Below, one piece after another: positions 5,957-13,554 of a stretch of DNA of 45,168 bases; within the stretch, counting starts at the first letter, position 1, and each line of letters begins with the position of its first letter. The notes beneath the pieces are model-generated. The model saw only the letters and a program-made list of their open reading frames with translations. It searched no databases and was not told where the DNA came from. The stretch spans positions 1 through 45,168 of IMG/VR virus record IMGVR_UViG_3300032296_003995; one strand, given 5' to 3'. This DNA is from a virus. The position numbers and the translations under genes were made by a program.

Positions 5957-7870
5957 ATGGACCAGTCCGCCCGCTCCGGCCCCCCGCAGAACGAGGTCCG
6001 CCCTGCCCCGCAGATGGCGGACAAGTTCATCGTCGACCTCGTTGAGCGCCATCAGCAGGCGGTCGAGAGGCATCTCCTGCCCTTCTACTCGAAGGTCCAC
6101 CTCGCCTACGTCGGCAAGACCGCGATGGACGAGGCCGGCGGCATCAAGACCGCCCTCCTCGACCAGGGGACCAACGACGAGGACGAAGGCTACCTCCAGG
6201 AGCCGATTCTCTATCAGCTGATGGACACGCTCACGGCGACGGTCACGCCGCCGACGCCCGCGGTCGAGATCCTCCCGCAGACCAACGCGGTGACGCAGAG
6301 CTCGGCGCAGACGGCGCAGCACCTGGTCAACAACGCCTTCCGGCGCCGGCGCCTGACCGTCGATCTCGGCCGGATGGTCACCCTCACGGGCCTCTTCGGG
6401 ACGTCCTACATCAAGACCACCTGGCAGGTCAACGAGAAGCTCCCCCGCTTCGACGTCATCCACCCCAAGGACCTCTTCGTCGACCCTCTCGCGAAGAAGT
6501 GGGAGGACATCCGGTACGTCATCCACCACACCGTCATCCCGGCGGAGGTCGTTCGCCTTCGGGTGGAGAGCGGGGAGTACTCCGCCGAGGCCGCGGAGAA
6601 GATCCTCAAGGGGGCGTCCCCGAACACGCGGGCGAGCATCGACCCGATCGGCCGGGTCTACACGGCGGACACCGGAAGCATCACCGTCCGCGCTTCGGCG
6701 CTCACCATCTCGGACGACGCGACCCAGCACGAGCAATCCCTTGAGGACGTCTGCGACGTCTACGAGGTCTTTGACTTCGTTCATGAACAGTTGATCCACG
6801 TCGCCGGGAACCAGCGCAGCGGCGCCCGGGTGGTCGTGGCGCGGACGGATCTGCCCTATCGGCTGGTCCAGAACCCGTTCTCCATGCTCCGGTTCACCGA
6901 CAGCCTGGACAGCCTCCGCGGCGTCAGCATCGCGCAGCTCGTCACGCCGCTCATCGAGCAGCGGCACCGCATGACGACCATGCGCCTCCGCCACGCGGCG
7001 TCCATGATCCCGCGGACGCTCATGCGCGCCGACGTCGTCAAGGACCCCGAGGAGGTCCAGGCCAACATCCTGCAGGCAGCCACGCCGGGGCACATCATCC
7101 CCGTCACCATGCAGGGGAGCGGCGTCCAGCACCTCCCGCTCGAGGCCCTCTTCTGGTCGACGCCGGCGCCGCCGCTCCCGCCCGACTACGACAAGGCGCT
7201 CAACGACCTGGAGGAGGCCATCTATGCGACGGCGGGGATCTCGCCCCACATGCGGGGCCAGGTCGGCGAATCCCGTGTCGCGACTGAGCTCGCCCTTGCG
7301 GATGCGTCGAACCAGACGCGACAGGGGCGCATCTTCCAGGCTGTCGGCTTCCTCATTGAGGATCTCGCTCGGAAGGTCCTCGATCTCTACGCCGAGTTCC
7401 TCGCCGACCAGGGTATGTACCTGCGAATCGACGGGCGGATCAAGGAGTTCGGCCCTGACGAGCTGCCCTTCACACCGGGGATCTCGACCATCGGGTCTCT
7501 TGACGTGAGCGTGACCCCCTACTCTCCGCAGGAGCAGACGCGGGCGGTTCTCGCGCAGAAGGTCATGACCTTCATCCCGCTCCTCCAGGGAATGAACCCG
7601 CAGTCGCTCGATACTCAGCGGATTCAGGAGTACCTCCTCTCGGTCGCAGGTCTTCCTCACGACCTGGTCAAGACTCTGGAGGCGCAGGCCGAAGAGGCCG
7701 AGGCGATGGCCCAAGCCGCGGAGCAAGAAGCGGCTGTCAAGGGCGCGTCAAGCGCCGGGTTGCCTATCCCTCCCGGGACGGTTACCAAGGGCGGAGATAC
7801 TCAGGCTACCCAGGCCGCGGGATCTCCTCGCGCTCAGGGTGCGATGATCGGCGGCGCCGGAAAGCGGTAG
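5957..7870 (+). CDS. Portal protein
   Basis: The 637-residue protein directly after the large terminase fits the portal, the dodecameric ring at one capsid vertex through which DNA is packaged and to which the tail attaches. The sequence has the usual look: a helical N-terminus, then YQLMDTLTATVTPPTPAVEILPQ, GLFGTSYIKTTWQV and DVIHPKDLFVDPLAKKWED, as in podoviral portals. A long C-terminal helix follows (TLEAQAEEAEAMAQAAEQEA, about residues 575-595). GAGG lies 12 bases before the ATG, so the ribosome binding site is weakly spaced. The call rests on order, size and pattern rather than on a catalytic motif. Confidence 0.82.
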   Translation: MDQSARSGPPQNEVRPAPQMADKFIVDLVERHQQAVERHLLPFYSKVHLAYVGKTAMDEAGGIKTALLDQGTNDEDEGYLQEPILYQLMDTLTATVTPPTPAVEILPQTNAVTQSSAQTAQHLVNNAFRRRRLTVDLGRMVTLTGLFGTSYIKTTWQVNEKLPRFDVIHPKDLFVDPLAKKWEDIRYVIHHTVIPAEVVRLRVESGEYSAEAAEKILKGASPNTRASIDPIGRVYTADTGSITVRASALTISDDATQHEQSLEDVCDVYEVFDFVHEQLIHVAGNQRSGARVVVARTDLPYRLVQNPFSMLRFTDSLDSLRGVSIAQLVTPLIEQRHRMTTMRLRHAASMIPRTLMRADVVKDPEEVQANILQAATPGHIIPVTMQGSGVQHLPLEALFWSTPAPPLPPDYDKALNDLEEAIYATAGISPHMRGQVGESRVATELALADASNQTRQGRIFQAVGFLIEDLARKVLDLYAEFLADQGMYLRIDGRIKEFGPDELPFTPGISTIGSLDVSVTPYSPQEQTRAVLAQKVMTFIPLLQGMNPQSLDTQRIQEYLLSVAGLPHDLVKTLEAQAEEAEAMAQAAEQEAAVKGASSAGLPIPPGTVTKGGDTQATQAAGSPRAQGAMIGGAGKR

Positions 7871-7886
7871 CCTCTGGAGGTTCAAG

Positions 7887-8405
7887 ATGATCAAGGGAAG
7901 CATGTCCGGCTCCGGCAAGAAGAACAAGGTCGAGGGGCTGTACGGAGGCTACCGCTCGATGGAGAGTGAGGGTGTTTCGCCTGGCATGGACGCCTCTCTC
8001 AAGGCTGCGCAGCGTCCGGGCGAGAGCGACGCGCTCCGTCCCGCCCCCGACACGATCCGCACCGCCGGTCAGCGCGCTGTTGAGGCGGTCACCCCTGGAG
8101 TGGGCGAGGTGATGGGCGCCGTCGCCCCTGGTTCTTTCGTGAAGGATACCGGAGACTCCCGTTACGTCTACAACGTCGGGCAAGACGGTTCCGTCACCTT
8201 CAAGAGCCCGATCAGCGGCAAGGTCATCAAGCTCAGCAAGAACGAGACCGATCCCCGTCGGGCCAAGGCGTATGCGGCCATCCTCGACCAGGTGCGCTCC
8301 ACCAACGCGAACATCGGCGCCGCCGAGAACAAGGCGATCCTCGATCAGTCGAACGCTGACATGGCCGCGCGCAAGAAGGCGTCCGACGAGATGGGGCGTT
8401 TCTGA
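7887..8405 (+). CDS. Unknown 172-residue head-region protein
   Basis: The function is not recognised. A GGAGG ribosome binding site precedes the ATG, and the stop overlaps the next start (TGATG). The N-terminus is Gly/Ser/Lys-rich and probably flexible. The middle (DSRYVYNVGQDGSVTFKSP then SGKVIKLSK) looks like short beta strands. The last 50 residues are helical and charged. Its place between portal and scaffold candidates suggests a head-assembly or minor virion protein. Confidence 0.75.
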   Translation: MIKGSMSGSGKKNKVEGLYGGYRSMESEGVSPGMDASLKAAQRPGESDALRPAPDTIRTAGQRAVEAVTPGVGEVMGAVAPGSFVKDTGDSRYVYNVGQDGSVTFKSPISGKVIKLSKNETDPRRAKAYAAILDQVRSTNANIGAAENKAILDQSNADMAARKKASDEMGRF

Positions 8406-8725
8406 TGTCCACCTCCCAGTTGCCCCCGATGGCCTCTGGTGAGGCGGCGCCCTCCGGTGATGACGAGGCATTTGTCGCCGTCATCATCGAGACGATGGCG
8501 ACCGCTCTGCCGGAGATGCTCAAGAGTGACCCTGCGTTCAAGGCCGCGGTGCTCGAAGCCCTTGGCCTGTCCGGCGAGGCCAACGAGCCCTCCGAGAGTG
8601 AGGAAGGCGAGGACGAGGACATCGACAGCATCCTGATGGATCTCGAGGACGTGGCCGAAGGTGACGACATCGGCGGCGACGAAGACCTCGATTCGCTCCT
8701 GATGGACCTGGAAGCCGAAGCCTGA
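8405..8725 (+). CDS. Small acidic protein with a duplicated DxDSxLMDLE motif
   Basis: The 106-residue product begins at an ATG overlapping the previous stop. The first 55 residues form a neutral helical domain (VIIETMATALPEMLKSDPAFKA). The C-terminal half is extremely acidic and carries the motif DIDSILMDLE twice, the second as DLDSLLMDLE, about 30 residues apart at the very C-terminus. Such acidic tails with a repeated hydrophobic face often act as docking peptides or DNA mimics. In this head-assembly cluster it may act with the portal or scaffold. No family is recognised. Confidence 0.75.
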   Translation: MSTSQLPPMASGEAAPSGDDEAFVAVIIETMATALPEMLKSDPAFKAAVLEALGLSGEANEPSESEEGEDEDIDSILMDLEDVAEGDDIGGDEDLDSLLMDLEAEA

Positions 8726-8752
8726 TCGCCGGAACGAAGAGAGGAGAGGACC

Positions 8753-9160
8753 ATGCCCTTTGTAGCCATCGAGTGCTGCGGAAAAAGTCAGGAGGACTAT
8801 GTCTTCCCTGATGAAGTCAGCGGCTTGTCTCTGAGCGGAACGTGCGAGGTCTGCGGGGCTTCCGTGCCAGGCAGCGTCGTCATGAACCTGTCAACGGGAC
8901 ATCTGCCCATGAGCTACGGGGGCAAGACCGTCGCCCAAGTGGACAGGGAGTTCGCCGACTACGGCGGCGCTGTGCGCCACTTGGAGCGCGGGACGGACGA
9001 GCACCGGCGCCACGTCGCCGAGATGCGCGAGATCAACGAGGCGGCGGCCAAGGATGCCGGCTACGCGGATCGGCGGGACATGTTCCGCAAGATCCGCGCT
9101 CGAAAGAACGGGACCGCCGCAGCACCTCCCCCGCGCCGCCCGGCGCAGCGGGAGGCCTGA
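8753..9160 (+). CDS. Small protein with a possible zinc-binding Cys cluster
   Basis: The 135-residue product follows a strong GAGGAGAGGA ribosome binding site. Near the N-terminus CC (residues 8-9) and CEVC (residues 31-34) could form a four-Cys zinc ribbon. The middle is helical and charged (HRRHVAEMREINEAAAKDAG), and the C-terminal tail is basic and Pro-rich. It overlaps the next gene by TGATG. Proteins with this layout occur among head-assembly genes without assigned roles. No more precise call is possible. Confidence 0.75.
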   Translation: MPFVAIECCGKSQEDYVFPDEVSGLSLSGTCEVCGASVPGSVVMNLSTGHLPMSYGGKTVAQVDREFADYGGAVRHLERGTDEHRRHVAEMREINEAAAKDAGYADRRDMFRKIRARKNGTAAAPPPRRPAQREA

Positions 9161-10041
9161 TGTCCGTCTCCGAAGCACCCGCCGCGCCTGCGGCCTCCGC
9201 GCCCTCCGCGCCCTCGGCGCCCTCGACATCCGCCGAGGCGCCGGCATCCGCCCCCTCGTCGACCCCGTCCGAGAGCTCGGGCCAGGGCTACTCTGCGTCC
9301 GGGCTGCCCTCCTACGACTGGGAGGCCTGGACGCCTGGCCAGGATGTGCCCGAGCCGTACCGGCCCGGCATCTCCCGCGTCGAGGCCTACTACAAGGCCC
9401 AGCAGGAGAAGGCCGAGAAAGAGATCCGCCAGTTCATGTTCGGCGAGACCGACGACAACCCCTACGTCCCCAAGTCCCAGGTCGAGAAGGACCTCGCGCG
9501 CCTCCGGGAGCTCGAGGACCAGAGCAGCGTGTGGACGAAGGAGAAGGAGGATCTCCTCGCCAAGATCTCGGCGGCGCCCGACGAGGCCGCCATTCGAGAG
9601 GCGGTGCGTCAGGAGGTCATGGGCGAGGCCTTCGCCTACGCCAAGGCCGAAGGTGAGCGGGCAGCTGCCGCCTTCGCCACCGACTACCTCGACACGCTCC
9701 CTCCCCAAGAGGCAGCGCGCAAGGCCGACGCGGTCATCGAGATCATGGACCTCGGCGTCGACGCTGTCGTCGCCTTCGACGTCGCCCGTCTGGACGACGC
9801 GGGGATGCAGGACTTCCGAGAGCTCGTCGAAGGCGGGATGGACCACGCCAAGGCGCTGTCAAGAGCTCGTAAGGCCGCAACGGAGCGGTCCCGTAAGCCT
9901 TCTGCCGCGGCGCGTTTGACATCTGGCTCACAGCCCGTTAGCGTCCTCGGTAACCGGAGTGGGGAAGCCCGGCAGGAGCGACAGGCCCCTCCCGGCTCAG
10001 CCCGAGAGAGCCTGCGCCGGTTCGTCACCACACCCACCTGA
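9160..10041 (+). CDS. Probable capsid scaffolding protein
   Basis: The start chosen is the ATG at 9160, which overlaps the previous stop and has GGGAGG just upstream. This gives 293 residues and drops an out-of-phase extension. The N-terminal 45 residues are Ala/Ser/Pro low complexity, then a conserved-looking YDWEAWTPGQDVPEPYRPG block. After that comes a long charged helical region (about residues 75-240), and the tail is basic (ARESLRRFV). A coiled-coil-rich, charged protein immediately before the major capsid gene is the usual signature of a scaffold, which drives procapsid assembly and leaves before or during packaging. The assignment is from position and composition. Confidence 0.7.
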   Translation: MSVSEAPAAPAASAPSAPSAPSTSAEAPASAPSSTPSESSGQGYSASGLPSYDWEAWTPGQDVPEPYRPGISRVEAYYKAQQEKAEKEIRQFMFGETDDNPYVPKSQVEKDLARLRELEDQSSVWTKEKEDLLAKISAAPDEAAIREAVRQEVMGEAFAYAKAEGERAAAAFATDYLDTLPPQEAARKADAVIEIMDLGVDAVVAFDVARLDDAGMQDFRELVEGGMDHAKALSRARKAATERSRKPSAAARLTSGSQPVSVLGNRSGEARQERQAPPGSARESLRRFVTTPT

Positions 10042-10056
10042 TAGAGGAGACCGACT

Positions 10057-11358
10057 ATGGCCCTGGCAACCCATCCCTTCTTCGACGCCATCGGCGCGAA
10101 GCGCCTCCCGGAACTGCACCGCAAGGTCAGCGAGACCATCGAGAACAAGGTCGCGCTGTTCGAGCCCGCCTACGCCCTCATCGAGGACGTCGGTCGGCCG
10201 CTCGTGATGCAGATGCCCTACGGCCAGATGAAGTACCATCACGGCTGGGACATCGACGCGGTCCCCGTGATCACCGGCATGGAGTTGCCGGACTACACCT
10301 CCGGGCAGCAGGACACCAAGGTCCTGTCCTACAACTACCACCTGATCCGCGGCGGCTTCTCGGTCGACCTGCAGACCATCTTCGAGGAGATGAGCACCGG
10401 CCAGGACTCCTCGGCGTCCCCGTCGACCGACTCGATGCTCACCTCGTTCGAGCGCAACGCCGAGCGCAACATCAACATCCTCAAGCAGTTGATGGGCCGC
10501 TGGTTCCTCCGCGGCGACTTCAACGTCGACGGCCGCCTCGCCGCCGCCAAGGAGGCCAAGCTCCTCGGCGCCATCAAGGGCGTGACGACCATCTGGGGTG
10601 AGGACAGCACCAGCTACTACCCCCGCGGCGTCACCTCGCACGGCCTGCTCCAGTTCGCCACGCCCGCCGCCCAGGCGCTCTCGGCCCGCGCGCCCTACGG
10701 CCTGACCAAGTACGTCGGCACCGACGACGACATGGGCTGGTACAACCAGTACGTCCAGTGCAACGGCCCCGAGACCGTTCACACGATGCTGCAGCGCCTC
10801 GCCGGCGAGATGTCGCTCGACCCGCACTACCAGGACGGGAACGCTCCCGACGTGGCGTACGCGGACAACGAGACCATCCAGCAGCTCGCGGAGCACATCG
10901 AGAACAAGGTCCTGCACGTCATGGACTCGAGCGCGCCCACCCCGGGCCTGCAGAAGCGTGGCGCCGAGCTCATCATGAGCTTCTCCCGCGAGTTCGGGCG
11001 GCCGGTCCACATCATGCAGTTCGGGAACGTCAAGCTCCCGGTCTTCAACACCCCGGCGTACCAGTACAACCGGGACACGAAGATCCAGGACCTCGGCGGC
11101 ATCATGGTCGGCCTCTGCACGAAGGACTGGCGCCGGCTCCAGTTCTCGAAGGCCCTGAACGACTCGATCGCGACCGGCGGCATCGAGTTCTTCCCCGCCT
11201 TCTCGGACAGCCAGTTCGCCATCGGCGACTTCCGTCCCGACCCCGAGGGCCGCTTCGCCTGGAAGCAGGACTGGCTCTACGGCGTGGGCCACGTCGTCGA
11301 GCAACTGCGCACGCACTTCACCGCCAGCGGCACCGTGTCCGTCGACGAGACCGCCTGA
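10057..11358 (+). CDS. Major capsid protein
   Basis: The 433-residue protein lies directly after the scaffold candidate with a strong AGAGGAG ribosome binding site, and is followed by a decoration-like protein. Order and size fit an HK97-fold major head protein. It contains a long N-terminal helical region (residues 15-35), mixed alpha/beta stretches such as MKYHHGWDIDAVPVITGMEL and an aromatic-rich C-terminus (FFPAFSDSQFAIGDFRP). Codon choice is the most strongly GC-ending and regular of the window, consistent with high expression. No signature motif exists for this fold, so the call rests on context. Confidence 0.8.
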   Translation: MALATHPFFDAIGAKRLPELHRKVSETIENKVALFEPAYALIEDVGRPLVMQMPYGQMKYHHGWDIDAVPVITGMELPDYTSGQQDTKVLSYNYHLIRGGFSVDLQTIFEEMSTGQDSSASPSTDSMLTSFERNAERNINILKQLMGRWFLRGDFNVDGRLAAAKEAKLLGAIKGVTTIWGEDSTSYYPRGVTSHGLLQFATPAAQALSARAPYGLTKYVGTDDDMGWYNQYVQCNGPETVHTMLQRLAGEMSLDPHYQDGNAPDVAYADNETIQQLAEHIENKVLHVMDSSAPTPGLQKRGAELIMSFSREFGRPVHIMQFGNVKLPVFNTPAYQYNRDTKIQDLGGIMVGLCTKDWRRLQFSKALNDSIATGGIEFFPAFSDSQFAIGDFRPDPEGRFAWKQDWLYGVGHVVEQLRTHFTASGTVSVDETA

Positions 11359-11386
11359 GCCCCAAGATCAAGAAGGAGTTGACCCC

Positions 11387-11947
11387 ATGAACCACCAGTT
11401 CCAGATCTCGCTGGAGACCGCGCAGAAGGTCGTCACGGCGGCCTCCTCGCTCAAGATGCCCCTGGGCAGCTTGGCGCTCGCGCCGCCGACCTACCCGTCG
11501 GTCGACCTCGACCCGGGCGGCCAGGACCGCGTCGAGGTCATCCTCGTCAAGAACACCTCGGGCGGCACCCTCGCCAAGGGAGAGGTCCTGGCCCGCGACA
11601 TCTCCACCGCCGACAAGTCCAAGGGCTACGGCGTGGTGAAGGCCGGCACCGGCATCCACCCCGAGCGCGTCGTGGGCGTGGTCCCCGAGAACATCTACGA
11701 CGAGAACGGCGCGGCGCTGACCACCATCGCCGACGGTGACTACTTCTTCGCCGTGCGGAACGGGAACGTCAAGATCCTGACCCGCACCGGTGACGACGTC
11801 GTCGCGGGCCGGGGCGTCATCGTCAATGGCACCACCGCCGGCACCGCCGACGAGGCCGCCGCGACCACGGGGGCCGCCTTCGGCTACTGGCTCGCGGACG
11901 GCACCGCCCCGGCGCTGACCCTCGCCAAGGTCAGCTGCCGAGGCTGA
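11387..11947 (+). CDS. Probable capsid decoration (cement) protein
   Basis: The 186-residue product follows GAAGGAG and an ATG. After a short helical N-terminus it is beta-rich and Gly/Ala/Thr-rich: VEVILVKNTSGGTLAKGEVLA, VVGVVPENIYDENGAAL, YFFAVRNGNVKILTRTGDDV. This pattern resembles the small beta-barrel decoration proteins often encoded right after the major capsid gene. These bind the assembled shell and stabilise it. A strong hairpin follows the gene, as is common after highly expressed head genes. Confidence 0.6.
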   Translation: MNHQFQISLETAQKVVTAASSLKMPLGSLALAPPTYPSVDLDPGGQDRVEVILVKNTSGGTLAKGEVLARDISTADKSKGYGVVKAGTGIHPERVVGVVPENIYDENGAALTTIADGDYFFAVRNGNVKILTRTGDDVVAGRGVIVNGTTAGTADEAAATTGAAFGYWLADGTAPALTLAKVSCRG

Positions 11948-11974
11948 GCCAGGCAGGGGACGCCCTGGACAAGT

Positions 11975-12014
11975 CCCGTCCCCGTGGATAGCCGAAAGCG
12001 TCCACGGGGACGGG
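11975..12014 (+). terminator. Strong hairpin after head genes
   Basis: A perfect 14-bp stem (11975-11988 with 12001-12014) encloses a 12-base loop and is followed by CTTCGCTGTTCC, only mildly T-rich. It lies in the 95-bp gap after the decoration gene. It probably acts as a partial terminator or mRNA stabiliser that sets capsid expression above tail expression. Confidence 0.7.
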
Positions 12015-12042
12015 CTTCGCTGTTCCTAAGAGGAGGTCGGTC

Positions 12043-13554
12043 GTGGCCGTTCTGCAGTCCCCCACCCCCACCAGTTCGCTCCGGCGCATCATCGACCTGG
12101 TCCGCCGCGAGCTCAACTGGGGCCCGACCGTCTCCCCCGAGTTCGAGGAGGCCGTCATCGAGCAGGTCAACATCGACCTGATCGACCTCGCCACGGAGAA
12201 CCCGCACTTCTTCACCTCCGTCGAGTGGGAGATGCCTGTCGAGGTAGACTTCGTCTGCAACGCGGGCAACGAAGACGACCGGGTGCTGCGCCACGCGACG
12301 GACTCCTTCGTCCTCTACCGCACCTCCGTCTCTGGTCTGGATGACTGGCCGATCGACCGTACCTGGGACTCGCGCTGGATCGAGATCACCAACGAGGACG
12401 GAGAGACGGAGCGCCGGCGCATCCGGGAGGTCTGGAAGGTCAAGCCGCAGCAGGGTGCCGACACGCTCTACATGACCGTGGACAGAGCCCTGACCATCGT
12501 GGGAGACGACCTGCAGTTCCGCGTTTACACGAAGCAGTACCCTCTGCCCCTGAACTTCATGACCCTCGTCGGCTCTGGCTTCCGTCGCCGGGGGCAGACG
12601 TTCCCTTCGACGATCGGCGGAGAGCACCTCGTCCGCGCCGACGCGGCGGACCCAGACGACCGCAACAGCCTGGACAGGGTTTCCGACTACCCCCGGCACT
12701 GGTGGGAGGGGCCGCCCGAGGAGATCCGCGCGCCCGAGGGCCCGACCATCGCCGAACACGCATCCGGCCAAGGGCACCCGCAATGGGACGGAGAGGACGT
12801 CCCCGGGACCTTCCAGTACGCTGCCGCGCTCGGCTGGGGCGTCTGGAAGGAGCAGTCGAGGGCCGACGAGTCCTGGACCTACCGTCCCGTCCCGCGCTAC
12901 CTGTCCGCCCTGGGCGAGGCGAGCGCCCAGGTCACGACCACGGCAGGCGGCTCCGCCGTCAAGCTCCTCCTGCCCGACATCTCCTGGTTCGAGGGCTGGG
13001 GCGGCGACGTGTTCAGCCCGGCCATCGTGACGCCTGACGAGCTCCGCTGGGGCCGGAACGGCCTCAAGTGGTACATCTTCCGCCGCCGGCTGGGCTCGTC
13101 GGCAGGCAACGCCCCGCCGCACGCCATCACGTCGTTCCAGCGGCATGTCCCCGCCGACGGCTCCTGGTGTCTCTGGCGCGTCGAGCGGTCCAACGTCCGG
13201 GTCGTCTACGACCGAGGGACCTGGCCGCCGCCGCTGCGGGACTTCCGGCCCTCCTTCTTCCGCTTCCACAAGACGGTCATCCCGGGCACCGTCCCCCGCA
13301 CGAATGGGGTCCTGGCCCTCCGCTACCACGCCTACCCCGACCCCCTCCTCTCGGACAGCGACTACGCGCGCATGACCCCGGGCACGGAGATGGCCCTCGT
13401 CTACAAGGTGGCGGCCAACATCGCCGGGCAGCAGGGGCGGCCGGACACGAAGCGGGAGCTCCTGAACCAGTACTACGGGACGCTCGCGAAGAACAGGTCG
13501 ACAGCTCCGGTGACAAGCAAGATCGTCAAGCGCATCTTGCCGAGGATCTACTGA
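12043..13554 (+). CDS. Probable head-tail adaptor or tail tubular protein
   Basis: The GTG start is preceded by AGGAGG at a 6-base distance. The product has 503 residues and overlaps the next gene by TGATG. It begins with a helical stretch (LRRIIDLVRRELNW). After that it is rich in Trp, Tyr and Arg with long beta-prone segments. It ends with FHKTVIPGT, ALRYHAYPDPLLSDSDYA and a final helix (DTKRELLNQYYGTL), similar in layout to podoviral adaptors that sit below the portal. The position between capsid and nozzle candidates supports this. It is longer than the T7 gp11-type adaptor, so an extra domain is likely. Confidence 0.5.
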   Translation: MAVLQSPTPTSSLRRIIDLVRRELNWGPTVSPEFEEAVIEQVNIDLIDLATENPHFFTSVEWEMPVEVDFVCNAGNEDDRVLRHATDSFVLYRTSVSGLDDWPIDRTWDSRWIEITNEDGETERRRIREVWKVKPQQGADTLYMTVDRALTIVGDDLQFRVYTKQYPLPLNFMTLVGSGFRRRGQTFPSTIGGEHLVRADAADPDDRNSLDRVSDYPRHWWEGPPEEIRAPEGPTIAEHASGQGHPQWDGEDVPGTFQYAAALGWGVWKEQSRADESWTYRPVPRYLSALGEASAQVTTTAGGSAVKLLLPDISWFEGWGGDVFSPAIVTPDELRWGRNGLKWYIFRRRLGSSAGNAPPHAITSFQRHVPADGSWCLWRVERSNVRVVYDRGTWPPPLRDFRPSFFRFHKTVIPGTVPRTNGVLALRYHAYPDPLLSDSDYARMTPGTEMALVYKVAANIAGQQGRPDTKRELLNQYYGTLAKNRSTAPVTSKIVKRILPRIY

